DNA of 64,000 nt from Pseudobutyrivibrio ruminis AD2017 (GTDB taxonomy: Bacteria; Bacillota; Clostridia; Lachnospirales; Lachnospiraceae): NCBI RefSeq assembly GCF_000424305.1, contig NZ_KE384162.1, forward strand, positions 186,001 to 250,000, written 5' to 3'. The notes beneath the pieces are model-generated. The model made no database searches, was not told the origin of the DNA, and saw nothing but the letters and a program-made list of their open reading frames with translations. Made by a program: the position numbers and the translations under genes. This document shows, in pieces, positions 15,284 to 24,260 of this stretch. How positions within the stretch are numbered: position 1 is the first letter of the stretch; every line of letters begins with the position of its first letter.

Positions 15284-15312
15284 TTGAAAATATGTTGCAA
15301 AAACGATATCAT
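15284..15312 (+). promoter_or_regulatory. Promoter of the sodium-pumping decarboxylase operon
   Basis: TTGAAA at 15284-15289 and TATCAT at 15307-15312 are 17 bases apart, each 5 of 6 matches. A small AT-rich inverted repeat (AAATTAT/ATAATTT, about 15325-15341) follows in the leader before the GGAGG ribosome binding site. Confidence 0.7.
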
Positions 15313-15360
15313 TAAAATTGCGAGAAATTATGAAATAATTTATATAAATGGAGGTAAAAG

Positions 15361-16686
15361 ATGGGTAGTGATTCAAATCAAGCTCAGGCTAGAATCAATG
15401 CTTTATTAGACGAAAACAGCTTTGTTGAGTTGCAGTCTTTAGTTACAAGCAGAAATACAGATTTTAACCTGGATGCAAAAAAAGAACCATCAGATGGTGT
15501 AATTATTGGACATGGTCTTGTTGACGGAACCTTAGTTTTCGTATTCAGCCAGAATGCCGATGTATTAGGGGGCACAATTGGTGAAATGCATGCTAAAAAG
15601 ATTCTGTCTTTATATGACATGGCTCTTAAGGTAGGAGCACCAGTAATTGGCTTTATTGATTGTGGCGGTGTTCGTTTACAGGAGTCATTTGACGCCCTTG
15701 AGGCACTTGGTTCAGTTATCGAAAGAGCAGCTGATGTAAAAGGAGTTATTCCACAGCTTATGTGTGTAGCTGGCAACTGTGGTGGTGGACTTTCAGTGTT
15801 ACCTGCACTTGCAGATTTCACATTTATGGTAGATGGTGCATCTTATTATATTAATTCACCTGATACTATTACTGGAAATGATACAGACACATCTTCAGCT
15901 AAATTCCAGTTTAATGAAGCTGGTACAGTAGATGTTTGCGGAACTCTTTCAGAGGTTGTTTCTTCTATGAGACAAATCATCTCAATGATTCCAAATGATA
16001 TAGTTGAAGCTTCTGATGACCTTAATAGAGCATCAGAGGGACTTGATAGTAAGCTTACAGATGCAGCTGCAGTTGCAACAGAGCTTGCTGATAACAGACA
16101 GTTTATCGAGCTTAAGGCTGGTTTTGCCAAGGAAATGGTTACAGGTCTTATGAAGCTTGATGGAGTTACAATTGGTGTAGTTGGTAACCGTGAGGTTGAA
16201 GGAGAAGCATTCCTTTCAGCAGCAGGTTGCGAGAAGGCAGCTGATTTCGTTGATTTATGTGATATGTACGAAATTCCTGTACTTTCTATTACTAATGTTT
16301 CAGCATTTAAGTCTTGCAAGTGTCAGGAGAAGCGCCTTCCTAGAGCACTTTCACAGATGACACAAAGATTTGTAGATGCAAGTGTTCCAAAGCTTAACTT
16401 AATTACAAAGCAGGCTTACGGAACACCATACGTTCTTATGAATTCTAAGGCACTTGGCGCTGATTTAGTTTACGCTTTCGAATCTACATCAGTTGGTGCT
16501 ATGGAGGCTTCTAAGGCAGCAAAGATTCTTGCCGATAATGGAACAGATGCAGCTTCAATTGAAAAGAGCTACGCTGAGCTTCAGGATAGCGCACTTACAG
16601 CAGCTGCACATGGTCATATTGATAGAATTGTATCTTATGCAGATGCTAGAAAATACATTATTGCAGGATTTGAAATGTTCTTTTAA
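15361..16686 (+). CDS. Carboxyltransferase subunit of a biotin-dependent decarboxylase (MmdA-like)
   Basis: This 441-residue protein belongs to the acyl-CoA carboxyltransferase (crotonase-fold) family, with N- and C-terminal halves. Visible segments include GVIIGHGLVDGTLVFVFSQN, GGTIGEMHAKKI, the oxyanion-hole-like CGGVRLQE and GNCGGGLSVL, and KQAYGTPYVLMNSKALGAD. Known relatives move CO2 from methylmalonyl-, malonyl- or glutaconyl-CoA to biotin. It is shorter than usual MmdA (about 510), and RSRGGARLQE-type motifs are degenerate, so the acyl-CoA substrate is uncertain. It heads an operon with OadG-like, biotin-carrier, OadB and a pyruvate-carboxylase-type OadA gene, so it probably donates CO2 to the same biotin carrier. 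Confidence 0.85.
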   Translation: MGSDSNQAQARINALLDENSFVELQSLVTSRNTDFNLDAKKEPSDGVIIGHGLVDGTLVFVFSQNADVLGGTIGEMHAKKILSLYDMALKVGAPVIGFIDCGGVRLQESFDALEALGSVIERAADVKGVIPQLMCVAGNCGGGLSVLPALADFTFMVDGASYYINSPDTITGNDTDTSSAKFQFNEAGTVDVCGTLSEVVSSMRQIISMIPNDIVEASDDLNRASEGLDSKLTDAAAVATELADNRQFIELKAGFAKEMVTGLMKLDGVTIGVVGNREVEGEAFLSAAGCEKAADFVDLCDMYEIPVLSITNVSAFKSCKCQEKRLPRALSQMTQRFVDASVPKLNLITKQAYGTPYVLMNSKALGADLVYAFESTSVGAMEASKAAKILADNGTDAASIEKSYAELQDSALTAAAHGHIDRIVSYADARKYIIAGFEMFF

Positions 16687-16703
16687 AGCAGAAAGGTGAC
16701 AAT

Positions 16704-17483
16704 ATGAAGAAAAATTTATTATTGGTTTTGTGCACCTTAGTTTTGATGTTCAGCCTTACTGCTTGTGGAAGTCATGCCGATGAAAAAATTGGTGGTCTTC
16801 CAAAATCTAACTACGAAGAAATGCTTAAGAATACAATGACACAGCTTGAGTCAATTGATGGAGCTACAGCTGAATCTTACATTACACAGGCTGAAAGCTC
16901 AGACGATACAGTATCAGCTGGTTTGTTCAGAAATTGGGTGGAGTGTTATAAAGTTAGAGGCGAATTCGTAGATTACTATGATAACAATGCAGTAGTTGGT
17001 GGCGTCAATATTGGTCCTTTTAATATTGGTGGAACAAAGGCATTTGATGTATCAAAATCAGGTAAAACAATTACAGCAACACTTGTTGGACATTATTCAA
17101 AAAGAGATTTAAAGCTCACTGTTGTATTTAACGCTAATGATATGAAAAGCGGTGCAACAGCAATCAATATCGAGCCAGTTTATTCTCTTGGGGAGACAAT
17201 GCAAAAGGCTGGTCTTAATACAGTAATGGGTATCCTTATTGTATTTGCAATGCTTATTGTAATGTCTGGTATTATTAAGAGCTTCGAGCTCATTGCAAAG
17301 GTACAGAACAAGGCTAAGGCTAAAGAGGAAGTAGTAGTTTCTGCTCCAGCTGCAGTTTCTGCACCAGTTAAAAATGAAACAGATGATTTGCAGTTAGTAG
17401 CAGTTATCGCTGCCGCAATTGCTGCAAGCACAGGAGCTTCTACAGATTCGTTTGTAGTTCGTTCAATTAAGAAAAGACGTTAA
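16704..17483 (+). CDS. Enlarged OadG-family subunit with lipoprotein-type signal
   Basis: This 259-residue protein begins with a lipoprotein signal (MFSLTACGSH, lipobox cysteine at about 22). It carries an extracytoplasmic domain of about 140 residues. A single membrane helix follows (about 174-193, VMGILIVFAMLIVMSGIIKS), then an Ala/Pro-rich cytoplasmic linker and a C-terminal tail ending VVRSIKKRR. Helix plus tail resemble OadG/MmdD gamma or delta subunits, normally only 80-120 residues, which hold the decarboxylase together. The extra outer domain is unusual and its role is unknown. It sits second in the operon, directly before the biotin carrier. Confidence 0.8.
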   Translation: MKKNLLLVLCTLVLMFSLTACGSHADEKIGGLPKSNYEEMLKNTMTQLESIDGATAESYITQAESSDDTVSAGLFRNWVECYKVRGEFVDYYDNNAVVGGVNIGPFNIGGTKAFDVSKSGKTITATLVGHYSKRDLKLTVVFNANDMKSGATAINIEPVYSLGETMQKAGLNTVMGILIVFAMLIVMSGIIKSFELIAKVQNKAKAKEEVVVSAPAAVSAPVKNETDDLQLVAVIAAAIAASTGASTDSFVVRSIKKRR

Positions 17484-17500
17484 TGTTTAGGAGGAATACC

Positions 17501-17857
17501 ATGAAAAATTATACAATTACTGTTAATGGAACAGTTTATGATGTAACTGTAGAAGATAAGGGAGGCTCTGGAGTATCTCCTGTAACACCTGCTGCAGCAC
17601 CTAAGGCAGTTGCACCTACACCTGTAGCAACAGGAGCTGCTGGAGCTGTTAAGATTGAAGCGGGAGCTGCTGGAAAGGTTGTTAAAATCGCAGCAGCAGC
17701 TGGTACAGCTGTAAAGAAGGGTGATCCAGTTGTTGTTCTTGAGGTTATGAAGATGGAAACACCTGTTGTTGCGCCACAGGATGGTACTGTTGCATCAATC
17801 AACTGCAACGAAGGTCAGCAGGTTGATGCTGGCGCATTACTTGCAACTATGAACTAA
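17501..17857 (+). CDS. Biotin carboxyl carrier protein of the decarboxylase
   Basis: This 118-residue protein starts at ATG 17501 after AGGAGGAAT; the earlier in-frame ATG at 17483 lies upstream of that site. A short N-terminal beta region (NYTITVNGTVYDVTVED) leads to a flexible Ala/Pro/Val linker. The biotinyl domain holds the biotinylation motif VLEVMKMETPVVAP, with lysine in MKM. It carries CO2 from the soluble carboxyltransferases to the membrane OadB pump. Its gene lies between OadG-like and OadB genes. Confidence 0.94.
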   Translation: MKNYTITVNGTVYDVTVEDKGGSGVSPVTPAAAPKAVAPTPVATGAAGAVKIEAGAAGKVVKIAAAAGTAVKKGDPVVVLEVMKMETPVVAPQDGTVASINCNEGQQVDAGALLATMN

Positions 17858-17871
17858 TAGGAGGATTACAC

Positions 17872-19020
17872 ATGAGTTACGTTGGAGAGACATTGTTAAA
17901 CCTCGCACATCAGACTGCATTTTTCAATCTGACTTGGGGTAACTATGTCATGATAGCGGTTGCCTGTGTTTTCCTGTATCTAGCAATCAAGAAGGGATAT
18001 GAACCATTACTTTTGCTTCCAATCGCATTTGGTATGCTTCTTGTAAATATCTATCCTGATATTATTGCTTCGCCAGAGGAAACCTCTAATGGTGTAGGCG
18101 GCTTGCTTTATTATTTCTATACTCTTGATGAGTATTCAATTCTTCCATCACTTATTTTCATGGGTGTTGGAGCTATGACAGATTTCGGTCCACTTATTGC
18201 CAACCCAATCAGCTTCTGGCTTGGTGCGGCTGCACAGATTGGTATTTTTACAGCTTATTTGCTTGCCATCCTTTTAGGATTCTCAGATCAGGCAGCAGCT
18301 GCAGTATCAATCATCGGTGGTGCAGATGGACCTACATCAATTTTCTTGGCTGGTAAGTTAGGACAGTCAGCACTTATGGGACCAATTGCCGTTGCGGCAT
18401 ACTCATATATGTCACTTGTTCCTATTATTCAGCCACCTATCATGAAGGCTCTTACTACAAAGAAGGAGCGTTCAATCAAGATGGCACAGCTTAGACCTGT
18501 ATCTAAGCTTGAAAAGATTTTATTCCCAATTGTAGTTACTATCATCGTATGTTTGATACTACCTACAACAGCACCACTTGTTGGTATGCTTATGCTTGGT
18601 AACTTGTTCAAGGAGTCAGGTGTAGTAAACCAGCTTACAGAAACAGCATCAAATGCTCTTATGTACATTGTAGTTATTTTACTTGGTACATCTGTAGGTG
18701 CTTCTACATCAGCTGAAGCATTTTTAAATGCAGCTACAATCAAAATTGTAGTTCTTGGTCTTGTAGCATTCGTATTTGGTACAGCTGCTGGTGTATTATT
18801 CGGTAAGATTTTATGTCATCTTACACATGGTAAGATTAATCCACTTATTGGTTCGGCTGGTGTATCTGCCGTTCCTATGGCTGCTCGTGTTTCTCAGAAG
18901 GTTGGTGCAGAAGAGGACCCAACAAACTTCCTCCTTATGCATGCTATGGGACCAAACGTTGCCGGTGTTATCGGTACAGCTGTTGCAGCCGGCGTATTTA
19001 TGGCGATTTTCGGTGTTTAG
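17872..19020 (+). CDS. Sodium-translocating decarboxylase beta subunit (OadB-like)
   Basis: This 382-residue protein has about nine to eleven membrane helices. It decarboxylates carboxybiotin and couples this to sodium export. The invariant motif SIIGGADGPTSIF (about 143-155) holds the aspartate that binds sodium. GSAGVSAVPMAARVSQ and the glycine-rich terminal helix (GPNVAGVIGTAVAAGVF) are also conserved. GGAGG precedes the ATG, 14 bases after the biotin carrier stop. It is the membrane motor of the cluster. Confidence 0.95.
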   Translation: MSYVGETLLNLAHQTAFFNLTWGNYVMIAVACVFLYLAIKKGYEPLLLLPIAFGMLLVNIYPDIIASPEETSNGVGGLLYYFYTLDEYSILPSLIFMGVGAMTDFGPLIANPISFWLGAAAQIGIFTAYLLAILLGFSDQAAAAVSIIGGADGPTSIFLAGKLGQSALMGPIAVAAYSYMSLVPIIQPPIMKALTTKKERSIKMAQLRPVSKLEKILFPIVVTIIVCLILPTTAPLVGMLMLGNLFKESGVVNQLTETASNALMYIVVILLGTSVGASTSAEAFLNAATIKIVVLGLVAFVFGTAAGVLFGKILCHLTHGKINPLIGSAGVSAVPMAARVSQKVGAEEDPTNFLLMHAMGPNVAGVIGTAVAAGVFMAIFGV

Positions 19021-19058
19021 AATACGCTTTGATTATTAAATATTAGGAGGAAAATATA

Positions 19059-20477
19059 ATGGCAGATATTAGTCCAAAGCCAGTTAAAATTACAGAGACA
19101 GTGCTCCGTGACGCACATCAGTCTCTTATAGCAACTCGTATGCCTACCTCTATGATGCTTCCTATCATTGATAAGATGGATAAGGTTGGCTACAACGCAG
19201 TAGAATGCTGGGGCGGTGCTACATTTGATGCATGCCTTCGCTTTTTGAAAGAAGATCCATGGGATAGACTTCGTAAGCTTCGTGATGGCTTCAAGAATAC
19301 AAAGCTTCAGATGCTTTTCAGAGGCCAAAACATCTTAGGTTACAGCCAGTATCCAGATGATGTTGTAGAATATTTCGTTCAGAAGTCAATTGCTAATGGT
19401 ATTGATATCATTCGTATTTTTGACTGCTTAAATGATATTAGAAACCTTCAGACAGCAGTAAATGCTACAAAGAAGGAAAATGGTCACGCTCAGGTTGCTC
19501 TTTCTTATACACTTGGCGAGGCTTATACACTTGATTACTGGAAGGATATTGCAAAGCGTATCGAGGATATGGGAGCAGATTCTATCTGTATCAAGGATAT
19601 GGCAGGTTTGCTTGTACCTGCAAAGGCTTATGAGCTTGTTACAGCTTTAAAGGAATCTACATCGCTTCCAATCGAAATGCATACACACTACACATCAGGT
19701 GTTGCAAGTATGACTTACCTTAAGTCTGTTGAGGCTGGTGCAGATATCATTGACTGTGCAATGTCACCATTCGCACTTGGTACATCTCAGCCAGCTACAG
19801 AGGTTATGGCTGCTGCATTTGAAGGCACACCATACGACACAGGATTTGATCAGGAGCTTCTTTCTGAAATCGCTGATTACTTCCGTCCATACAGAGAAGA
19901 GTGCATTGAGAGCGGACTTATGTCTACAAAGGTTCTTGGTGTTAACATCAATACACTTCGTTACCAGGTTCCAGGCGGTATGCTTTCAAACCTTATCAGC
20001 CAGTTAAAGGAGCAGGGTAAGGAAGACAAGCTACGCGAGGTTCTTGAGGAAGTACCACGTGTACGTAAGGACCTTGGTGAGCCACCACTTGTTACTCCTT
20101 CATCACAGATCGTTGGTACTCAGGCTGTATTTAACGTACTTATGGGTGAAAGATACAAGGTAGTAACAGAGCAGACTAAGGATATCCTTCTTGGTAAGTA
20201 TGGCCAGACAGTTAAGCCGTTCAACCCAGAGGTTGTTGAGAAGGCACTTGGTGCTGACAAGGATAAGGCTATCACATGCCGTCCAGCAGATTTGCTTGAG
20301 CCAGGTCTTAAGAAGTTTGAAGAGGAGTGTGCTAGATGGAAGCAGCAGGATGAAGATGTTTTATCTTACGCTTTGTTCCCAAAGGTAGCAACAGAATTCT
20401 TCGAGTATCGTGAAGCTCAGCAGACTAAGGTTGATCCTAAGAAGGCTGACAAGGAAAACAAGGCTTATCCAGTTTAA
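19059..20477 (+). CDS. Oxaloacetate decarboxylase alpha subunit, carboxyltransferase part only
   Basis: This 472-residue protein transfers CO2 from oxaloacetate to biotin, giving pyruvate. The TIM-barrel opens with ETVLRDAHQSLIATRM (metal-binding aspartate). The catalytic lysine segment reads CIKDMAGLL, the second metal site is IEMHTHYTSG, and the PycA-like domain ends at about 460. Classical OadA has a C-terminal biotin domain; here it is absent, consistent with the separate biotin carrier at 17501. It is the last gene of the operon, followed by a terminator. The pairing of two carboxyltransferases with one pump is notable. Confidence 0.93.
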   Translation: MADISPKPVKITETVLRDAHQSLIATRMPTSMMLPIIDKMDKVGYNAVECWGGATFDACLRFLKEDPWDRLRKLRDGFKNTKLQMLFRGQNILGYSQYPDDVVEYFVQKSIANGIDIIRIFDCLNDIRNLQTAVNATKKENGHAQVALSYTLGEAYTLDYWKDIAKRIEDMGADSICIKDMAGLLVPAKAYELVTALKESTSLPIEMHTHYTSGVASMTYLKSVEAGADIIDCAMSPFALGTSQPATEVMAAAFEGTPYDTGFDQELLSEIADYFRPYREECIESGLMSTKVLGVNINTLRYQVPGGMLSNLISQLKEQGKEDKLREVLEEVPRVRKDLGEPPLVTPSSQIVGTQAVFNVLMGERYKVVTEQTKDILLGKYGQTVKPFNPEVVEKALGADKDKAITCRPADLLEPGLKKFEEECARWKQQDEDVLSYALFPKVATEFFEYREAQQTKVDPKKADKENKAYPV

Positions 20478-20490
20478 TATTAAATATTTT

Positions 20491-20528
20491 AGGTAATGCA
20501 AGATTTCTTGCATTGCCTATTTTTTTTT
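20491..20528 (+). terminator. Terminator of the decarboxylase operon
   Basis: AGGTAATGCAAG (20491-20502) pairs with CTTGCATTGCCT (20507-20518), with one G-U pair, and is followed by a long T tract. The 3' arm also contains the -35 box of the next gene. Confidence 0.92.
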
Positions 20529-20536
20529 ACTATAAT
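20508..20536 (+). promoter_or_regulatory. Promoter of the RpiR gene, -35 inside the upstream terminator
   Basis: TTGCAT at 20508-20513 lies in the terminator 3' arm. TATAAT at 20531-20536 follows the T tract with a 17-base spacer. Confidence 0.72.
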
Positions 20537-20568
20537 AAATATCTCAATAAAGATAAATGAGGTATGAT

Positions 20569-21483
20569 ATGGCAACTACATCGGATTTAATATCTAAGAT
20601 AAATGAAAAATATGGCAAAATGTCAAAGGGCCAGAAGCTTTTAGCTAACTATATCATTGATAATTATGATAAGGCTGTTTTTCTGACTGCTGCAAAGCTA
20701 GGAGAGATGCTTGGTGTATCTGAATCTACTGTTGTGCGTTTTGCATCCTTCATAGGCTACAAGGGATACCCTGAATTTCAGCAAGCTTTAGAAGCGCTTG
20801 TTCGTGCAAAACTTAACGCATCTGACAGAATAGAAATCACAAGCGGTGGGATTGAACAAAATGGCGTACTTCGTACAGTTCTTTCTTCTGATGCTCTCAA
20901 AATCAAAAACACAATGGAATCCATTGATGAAGCAGCATTTGAAAATGCAGTGGAATCAATAATTAAAGCAAGACGTATTTATGTCGTAGGAATTAGAACC
21001 TGCGCGCCTCTTGCATCATTTCTTTCATTTTATCTTAATATGATTTTTGATAATGTTGTCAACCTTCAGACAAGCTCTACATCAGAGCTGTTTGAGCAAA
21101 TGATTCATATTAATGAAGAGGATTGTATCATAGGAATTTCCTTCCCAAGATATTCCATGAGAACACTTAAGGCGTTGGAGTTTGCCAATAATAGAAGGGC
21201 TGATGTTATTACTATCACTGATTCAATTCATTCCCCAATGAACCTATATAGCTCTTGCAACCTCATTGCGGAAAGCGATATGCATGCAGCTGTAGATTCT
21301 TTGGTTGCGCCACTTTCTGTAATTAACGCTTTACTTGTTGCATTATGTAATAAGAAGCAGGCTCAGGTGGCAAAGAACCTTGAAATGATAGAAGAGGTTT
21401 GGAACAATTATCAGTTCTACGAAAATGATGAAATAGATATGGTGGATGATTCAATCAAAATGTATTATCCAGGAGAAAATTAA
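20569..21483 (+). CDS. RpiR-family (HTH-SIS) transcriptional regulator
   Basis: This roughly 304-residue protein has an N-terminal RpiR helix-turn-helix (about 1-75, with LGEMLGVSESTVVRFASFIGYK as the recognition region) and a sugar isomerase (SIS) domain at about 120-255 that senses phosphosugars (RRIYVVGIRTCAPLASFLS, IGISFPRYSMRTLKAL). ATG 20557 is possible, but GAGGT at 20559-20563 points to ATG 20569. Its stop overlaps the next ATG (TAATG), so it is coupled to the BaiN-like gene. Target genes are not evident; no sugar-use operon adjoins it. Confidence 0.92.
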   Translation: MATTSDLISKINEKYGKMSKGQKLLANYIIDNYDKAVFLTAAKLGEMLGVSESTVVRFASFIGYKGYPEFQQALEALVRAKLNASDRIEITSGGIEQNGVLRTVLSSDALKIKNTMESIDEAAFENAVESIIKARRIYVVGIRTCAPLASFLSFYLNMIFDNVVNLQTSSTSELFEQMIHINEEDCIIGISFPRYSMRTLKALEFANNRRADVITITDSIHSPMNLYSSCNLIAESDMHAAVDSLVAPLSVINALLVALCNKKQAQVAKNLEMIEEVWNNYQFYENDEIDMVDDSIKMYYPGEN

Positions 21484-22715
21484 TGAGTAATGTTATTGTA
21501 ATAGGCGGCGGTGCTGCAGGAATGATGGCGGCCTATGCTGCAGGAATGTGCGGACATTCTGTAACTCTTTTAGAAAAGAATGAAAAGCTTGGTAAGAAAA
21601 TCTATATCACAGGAAAAGGCAGATGTAATTTTACAAATGCCTGCAGCGAAGAGGATTTTCTTAAAAATGTAGTTTCTAACCCTAAGTTTTTATATAGTGC
21701 AATATATACCTTTAATTCAGATGCAATGATAGATTTTGTAGAAATGCACGGCACTGAGACAAAGGTTGAAAGAGGAAATAGAGCCTTCCCAGCATCTGAC
21801 CATGCCTCAGATATTACAAAGGCACTTAAGAATGCCTTACAGGAAGTTAATGTTGACATTCAGCTTAACACATCAGTTTCAAAGCTTATCGCATCAGGCG
21901 ATAGAGTAACTGGCGTGGAGCTTAAGAATAACAAACAGCTTTCAGCAGATGCAGTTATTCTTTGCACAGGCGGTTTATCATATCAGACTACAGGCTCAAC
22001 AGGTGATGGACTGAGATGGGCTAAAAATATAGGTTTAAATGTCACTGACACAAGACCAGCACTGGTTCCACTTAATACAAAGGAACCATACATCAAAGAA
22101 ATGCAGGGACTTGCCCTTAAAAATGTTAAGCTTTCTATATTTAATGGCAAAAAGAAGCTTTACGATGAATTTGGGGAAATGCTTTTCACTCATTTTGGTG
22201 TTTCAGGTCCACTTGTTCTTTCTGCCAGCTCTATAATAGGAAAGAAGCTTCAGGAGACAGGAGAGCTAAAGGCATATATCGACCTAAAGCCGGCCTTATC
22301 CTTTGATGAGCTTGATGCTAGAGTTCTAAGAGATTTCAATGATAATATGAACAAGCACTTAAGCTCAGTCTTAAGAGGCTTACTTCCTGCTTCAATGGTG
22401 CCTGTTGTAATAGACATTTTTGACTTTGATGATATGAGACAAATCAATTCCATTACTAAGGAAGAAAGAACAATTCTTGTTGAATTGCTAAAGGCCTTCC
22501 CATTTACTATTACAGGCCTTAGAGAATACAAGGAAGCTATCATTACACAGGGTGGAATATCCATAAAAGATATTGACCCATCAACTATGAAATGTAAAAA
22601 TATAAATGGATTATCTGTCGCAGGTGAGGTACTTGATTTAGATGCCTTCACTGGTGGCTTTAATCTTCAAATAGCATGGGCTACTGGCTATCTGGCTGGT
22701 ATTTCAATAGATTAA
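21483..22715 (+). CDS. BaiN/HI0933-family FAD-dependent oxidoreductase
   Basis: This 410-residue flavoprotein has an N-terminal dinucleotide motif VIGGGAAGMMAAYAAG, followed by LGKKIYITGKGRCNFTNA, the signature of the HI0933/BaiN family. AVILCTGGLSYQTTGSTGDG and a C-terminal AGEVLDLDAFTGGFNLQIAW FAD-contact segment are intact. Family members include a bile-acid 3-dehydro-4-reductase and enzymes annotated as aminoacetone oxidase, but most remain of unknown substrate. It is coupled to the RpiR gene upstream and precedes cmk by 22 bases. Confidence 0.9.
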   Translation: MSNVIVIGGGAAGMMAAYAAGMCGHSVTLLEKNEKLGKKIYITGKGRCNFTNACSEEDFLKNVVSNPKFLYSAIYTFNSDAMIDFVEMHGTETKVERGNRAFPASDHASDITKALKNALQEVNVDIQLNTSVSKLIASGDRVTGVELKNNKQLSADAVILCTGGLSYQTTGSTGDGLRWAKNIGLNVTDTRPALVPLNTKEPYIKEMQGLALKNVKLSIFNGKKKLYDEFGEMLFTHFGVSGPLVLSASSIIGKKLQETGELKAYIDLKPALSFDELDARVLRDFNDNMNKHLSSVLRGLLPASMVPVVIDIFDFDDMRQINSITKEERTILVELLKAFPFTITGLREYKEAIITQGGISIKDIDPSTMKCKNINGLSVAGEVLDLDAFTGGFNLQIAWATGYLAGISID

Positions 22716-22737
22716 TAATTTGGAGGAATGATATATT

Positions 22738-23394
22738 ATGGCATTTAATGTTGCAATCGATGGTCCTGCAGGAGCAGGAAAATCAACTATAGCAAAAGCG
22801 GTAGCTGCTAAGAAGGGATATGTATACGTAGATACAGGTGCTATGTACAGAGCTATGGCTTTATATTTCCTTCGCGAAAATATTAGCAAGGATGACGAAG
22901 CAAAGATTTCTGCATCTGTAGATAATATTAAAGTATCTATTAAATACGAGGATGGAGCACAGCATGTCATTCTTAATGATGAGGATGTTACTGGTCTTAT
23001 TCGTACAGAAGAAGTAGGAAATATGGCTAGTGCAACTTCTGTATACAGCGCTGTTCGTACAAAGCTTGTTGCTTTACAGCAGGAGCTTGCAAAGACTACA
23101 GACGTAATTATGGATGGAAGAGATATCGGCACTGTAGTATTGCCTAATGCTGATGTTAAGGTTTTCCTTACAGCATCTGTTGCTTGCAGAGCAAAGAGAA
23201 GATTTGACGAGCTTACAGCAAAGGGCGTAGAGGCTGACTTTGATCAGATTGCAAAGGATATTGAAGAAAGAGATTATAGAGATTCACATAGAGAAATCAG
23301 TCCTTTAAAGCAGGCTGATGATGCAATTTTAGTAGATAGTTCAGAAATGACTATCGATGAGGTTGTTAATACTATTATTGATTTATGCAAATAG
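22738..23394 (+). CDS. cmk: Cytidylate kinase
   Basis: This 218-residue NMP kinase phosphorylates CMP and dCMP with ATP. The P-loop IDGPAGAGKSTIAKAV lies at about 7-22, followed by YVDTGAMYRAMALYFL in the CMP-binding region. MDGRDIGTVVLPNADVKVFL and a lid-type ERDYRDSHREISPL segment are conserved. GGAGG precedes the ATG. The order cmk-ispH-rpsA is common in Clostridia. Confidence 0.97.
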   Translation: MAFNVAIDGPAGAGKSTIAKAVAAKKGYVYVDTGAMYRAMALYFLRENISKDDEAKISASVDNIKVSIKYEDGAQHVILNDEDVTGLIRTEEVGNMASATSVYSAVRTKLVALQQELAKTTDVIMDGRDIGTVVLPNADVKVFLTASVACRAKRRFDELTAKGVEADFDQIAKDIEERDYRDSHREISPLKQADDAILVDSSEMTIDEVVNTIIDLCK

Positions 23395-23414
23395 GTGACT
23401 GACGAGGTATTTTG

Positions 23415-24260
23415 ATGAAGGTTACATTAGCTGAATCAGCTGGCTTTTGCTTTGGTGTGCAAAGAGCAGTTGATGTTGTTAAAAAACAGATAGCAGAAGG
23501 CAAGGGTCCTTTATATACCTATGGCCCTATTATTCATAATGAAGAGGTTGTAAAAGACTTTGAGTCTCATGGCGTTTCTGTCATGGATGAAAACAGAACT
23601 TCAGATTATGAGCCTGGCACAGTTATTATCCGTTCACACGGCGTAACAAGAGCTGTTGAAGAGGATTTGAAGTCAAAGGGACACAATGTAATAGATGCTA
23701 CATGTCCTTTTGTTAAGAAAATTCATAGAGCGGTAGATGAACACTCAAAGAATGGCGAATTTATCGTAATTATTGGTAATCCAGACCATCCAGAGGTTAG
23801 AGGTATTGTTGGTTGGATAAACGGTGATGCATATACAGTTATTTCAGATGAAAAAGATGCTGAAAACTTTTCAGTTAATTCTGATATCGACGTGTGTATT
23901 GTTTCTCAAACCACCTTTAACCATAATAAATTTCAAGAATTAGTTGAAATTATAAACCAAAAAGGTTATCATATTATTGTTTTGAATACAATATGCGATG
24001 CGACTAACAAAAGACAGGTTGAAGCGGCAGATATTGCTTCTTCAGTTGATGCTATGTTAGTTATTGGAAGTAAGAATTCTTCTAATACGCAGAAGTTGTA
24101 TGAGATATGCAAAACACGATGCAACAATACTTACTATATACAGACGGCTGATGATTTCCAGCCATCTGACCTTAGTTCCATTGAAAGTGTAGGTATTACC
24201 GCAGGGGCATCCACCCCAAACAATATTATTGAGGAGGTTCAAAAGAAATGTCAGAAATGA
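23415..24260 (+). CDS. ispH: 4-hydroxy-3-methylbut-2-enyl diphosphate reductase
   Basis: This 281-residue iron-sulfur enzyme makes IPP and DMAPP at the end of the MEP isoprenoid pathway. The three cluster cysteines sit in AGFCFGVQRAV, DATCPFVKKIH and NTICDATNKRQ. ATG 23415 is chosen because GAGGT lies six bases upstream; the TTG three bases earlier is less likely. Its end overlaps the start of the S1 gene by 13 bases in another frame. In many Clostridia IspH is fused to S1 domains; here the two are separate but overlapping. Confidence 0.97.
   Translation: MKVTLAESAGFCFGVQRAVDVVKKQIAEGKGPLYTYGPIIHNEEVVKDFESHGVSVMDENRTSDYEPGTVIIRSHGVTRAVEEDLKSKGHNVIDATCPFVKKIHRAVDEHSKNGEFIVIIGNPDHPEVRGIVGWINGDAYTVISDEKDAENFSVNSDIDVCIVSQTTFNHNKFQELVEIINQKGYHIIVLNTICDATNKRQVEAADIASSVDAMLVIGSKNSSNTQKLYEICKTRCNNTYYIQTADDFQPSDLSSIESVGITAGASTPNNIIEEVQKKCQK

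Noticed and set aside
24248-24260. Frameshift breaking an ispH-S1 fusion
   Set aside because: The S1 gene has its own GAGGAGG and ATG, and both proteins are complete; separate overlapping genes are simpler.
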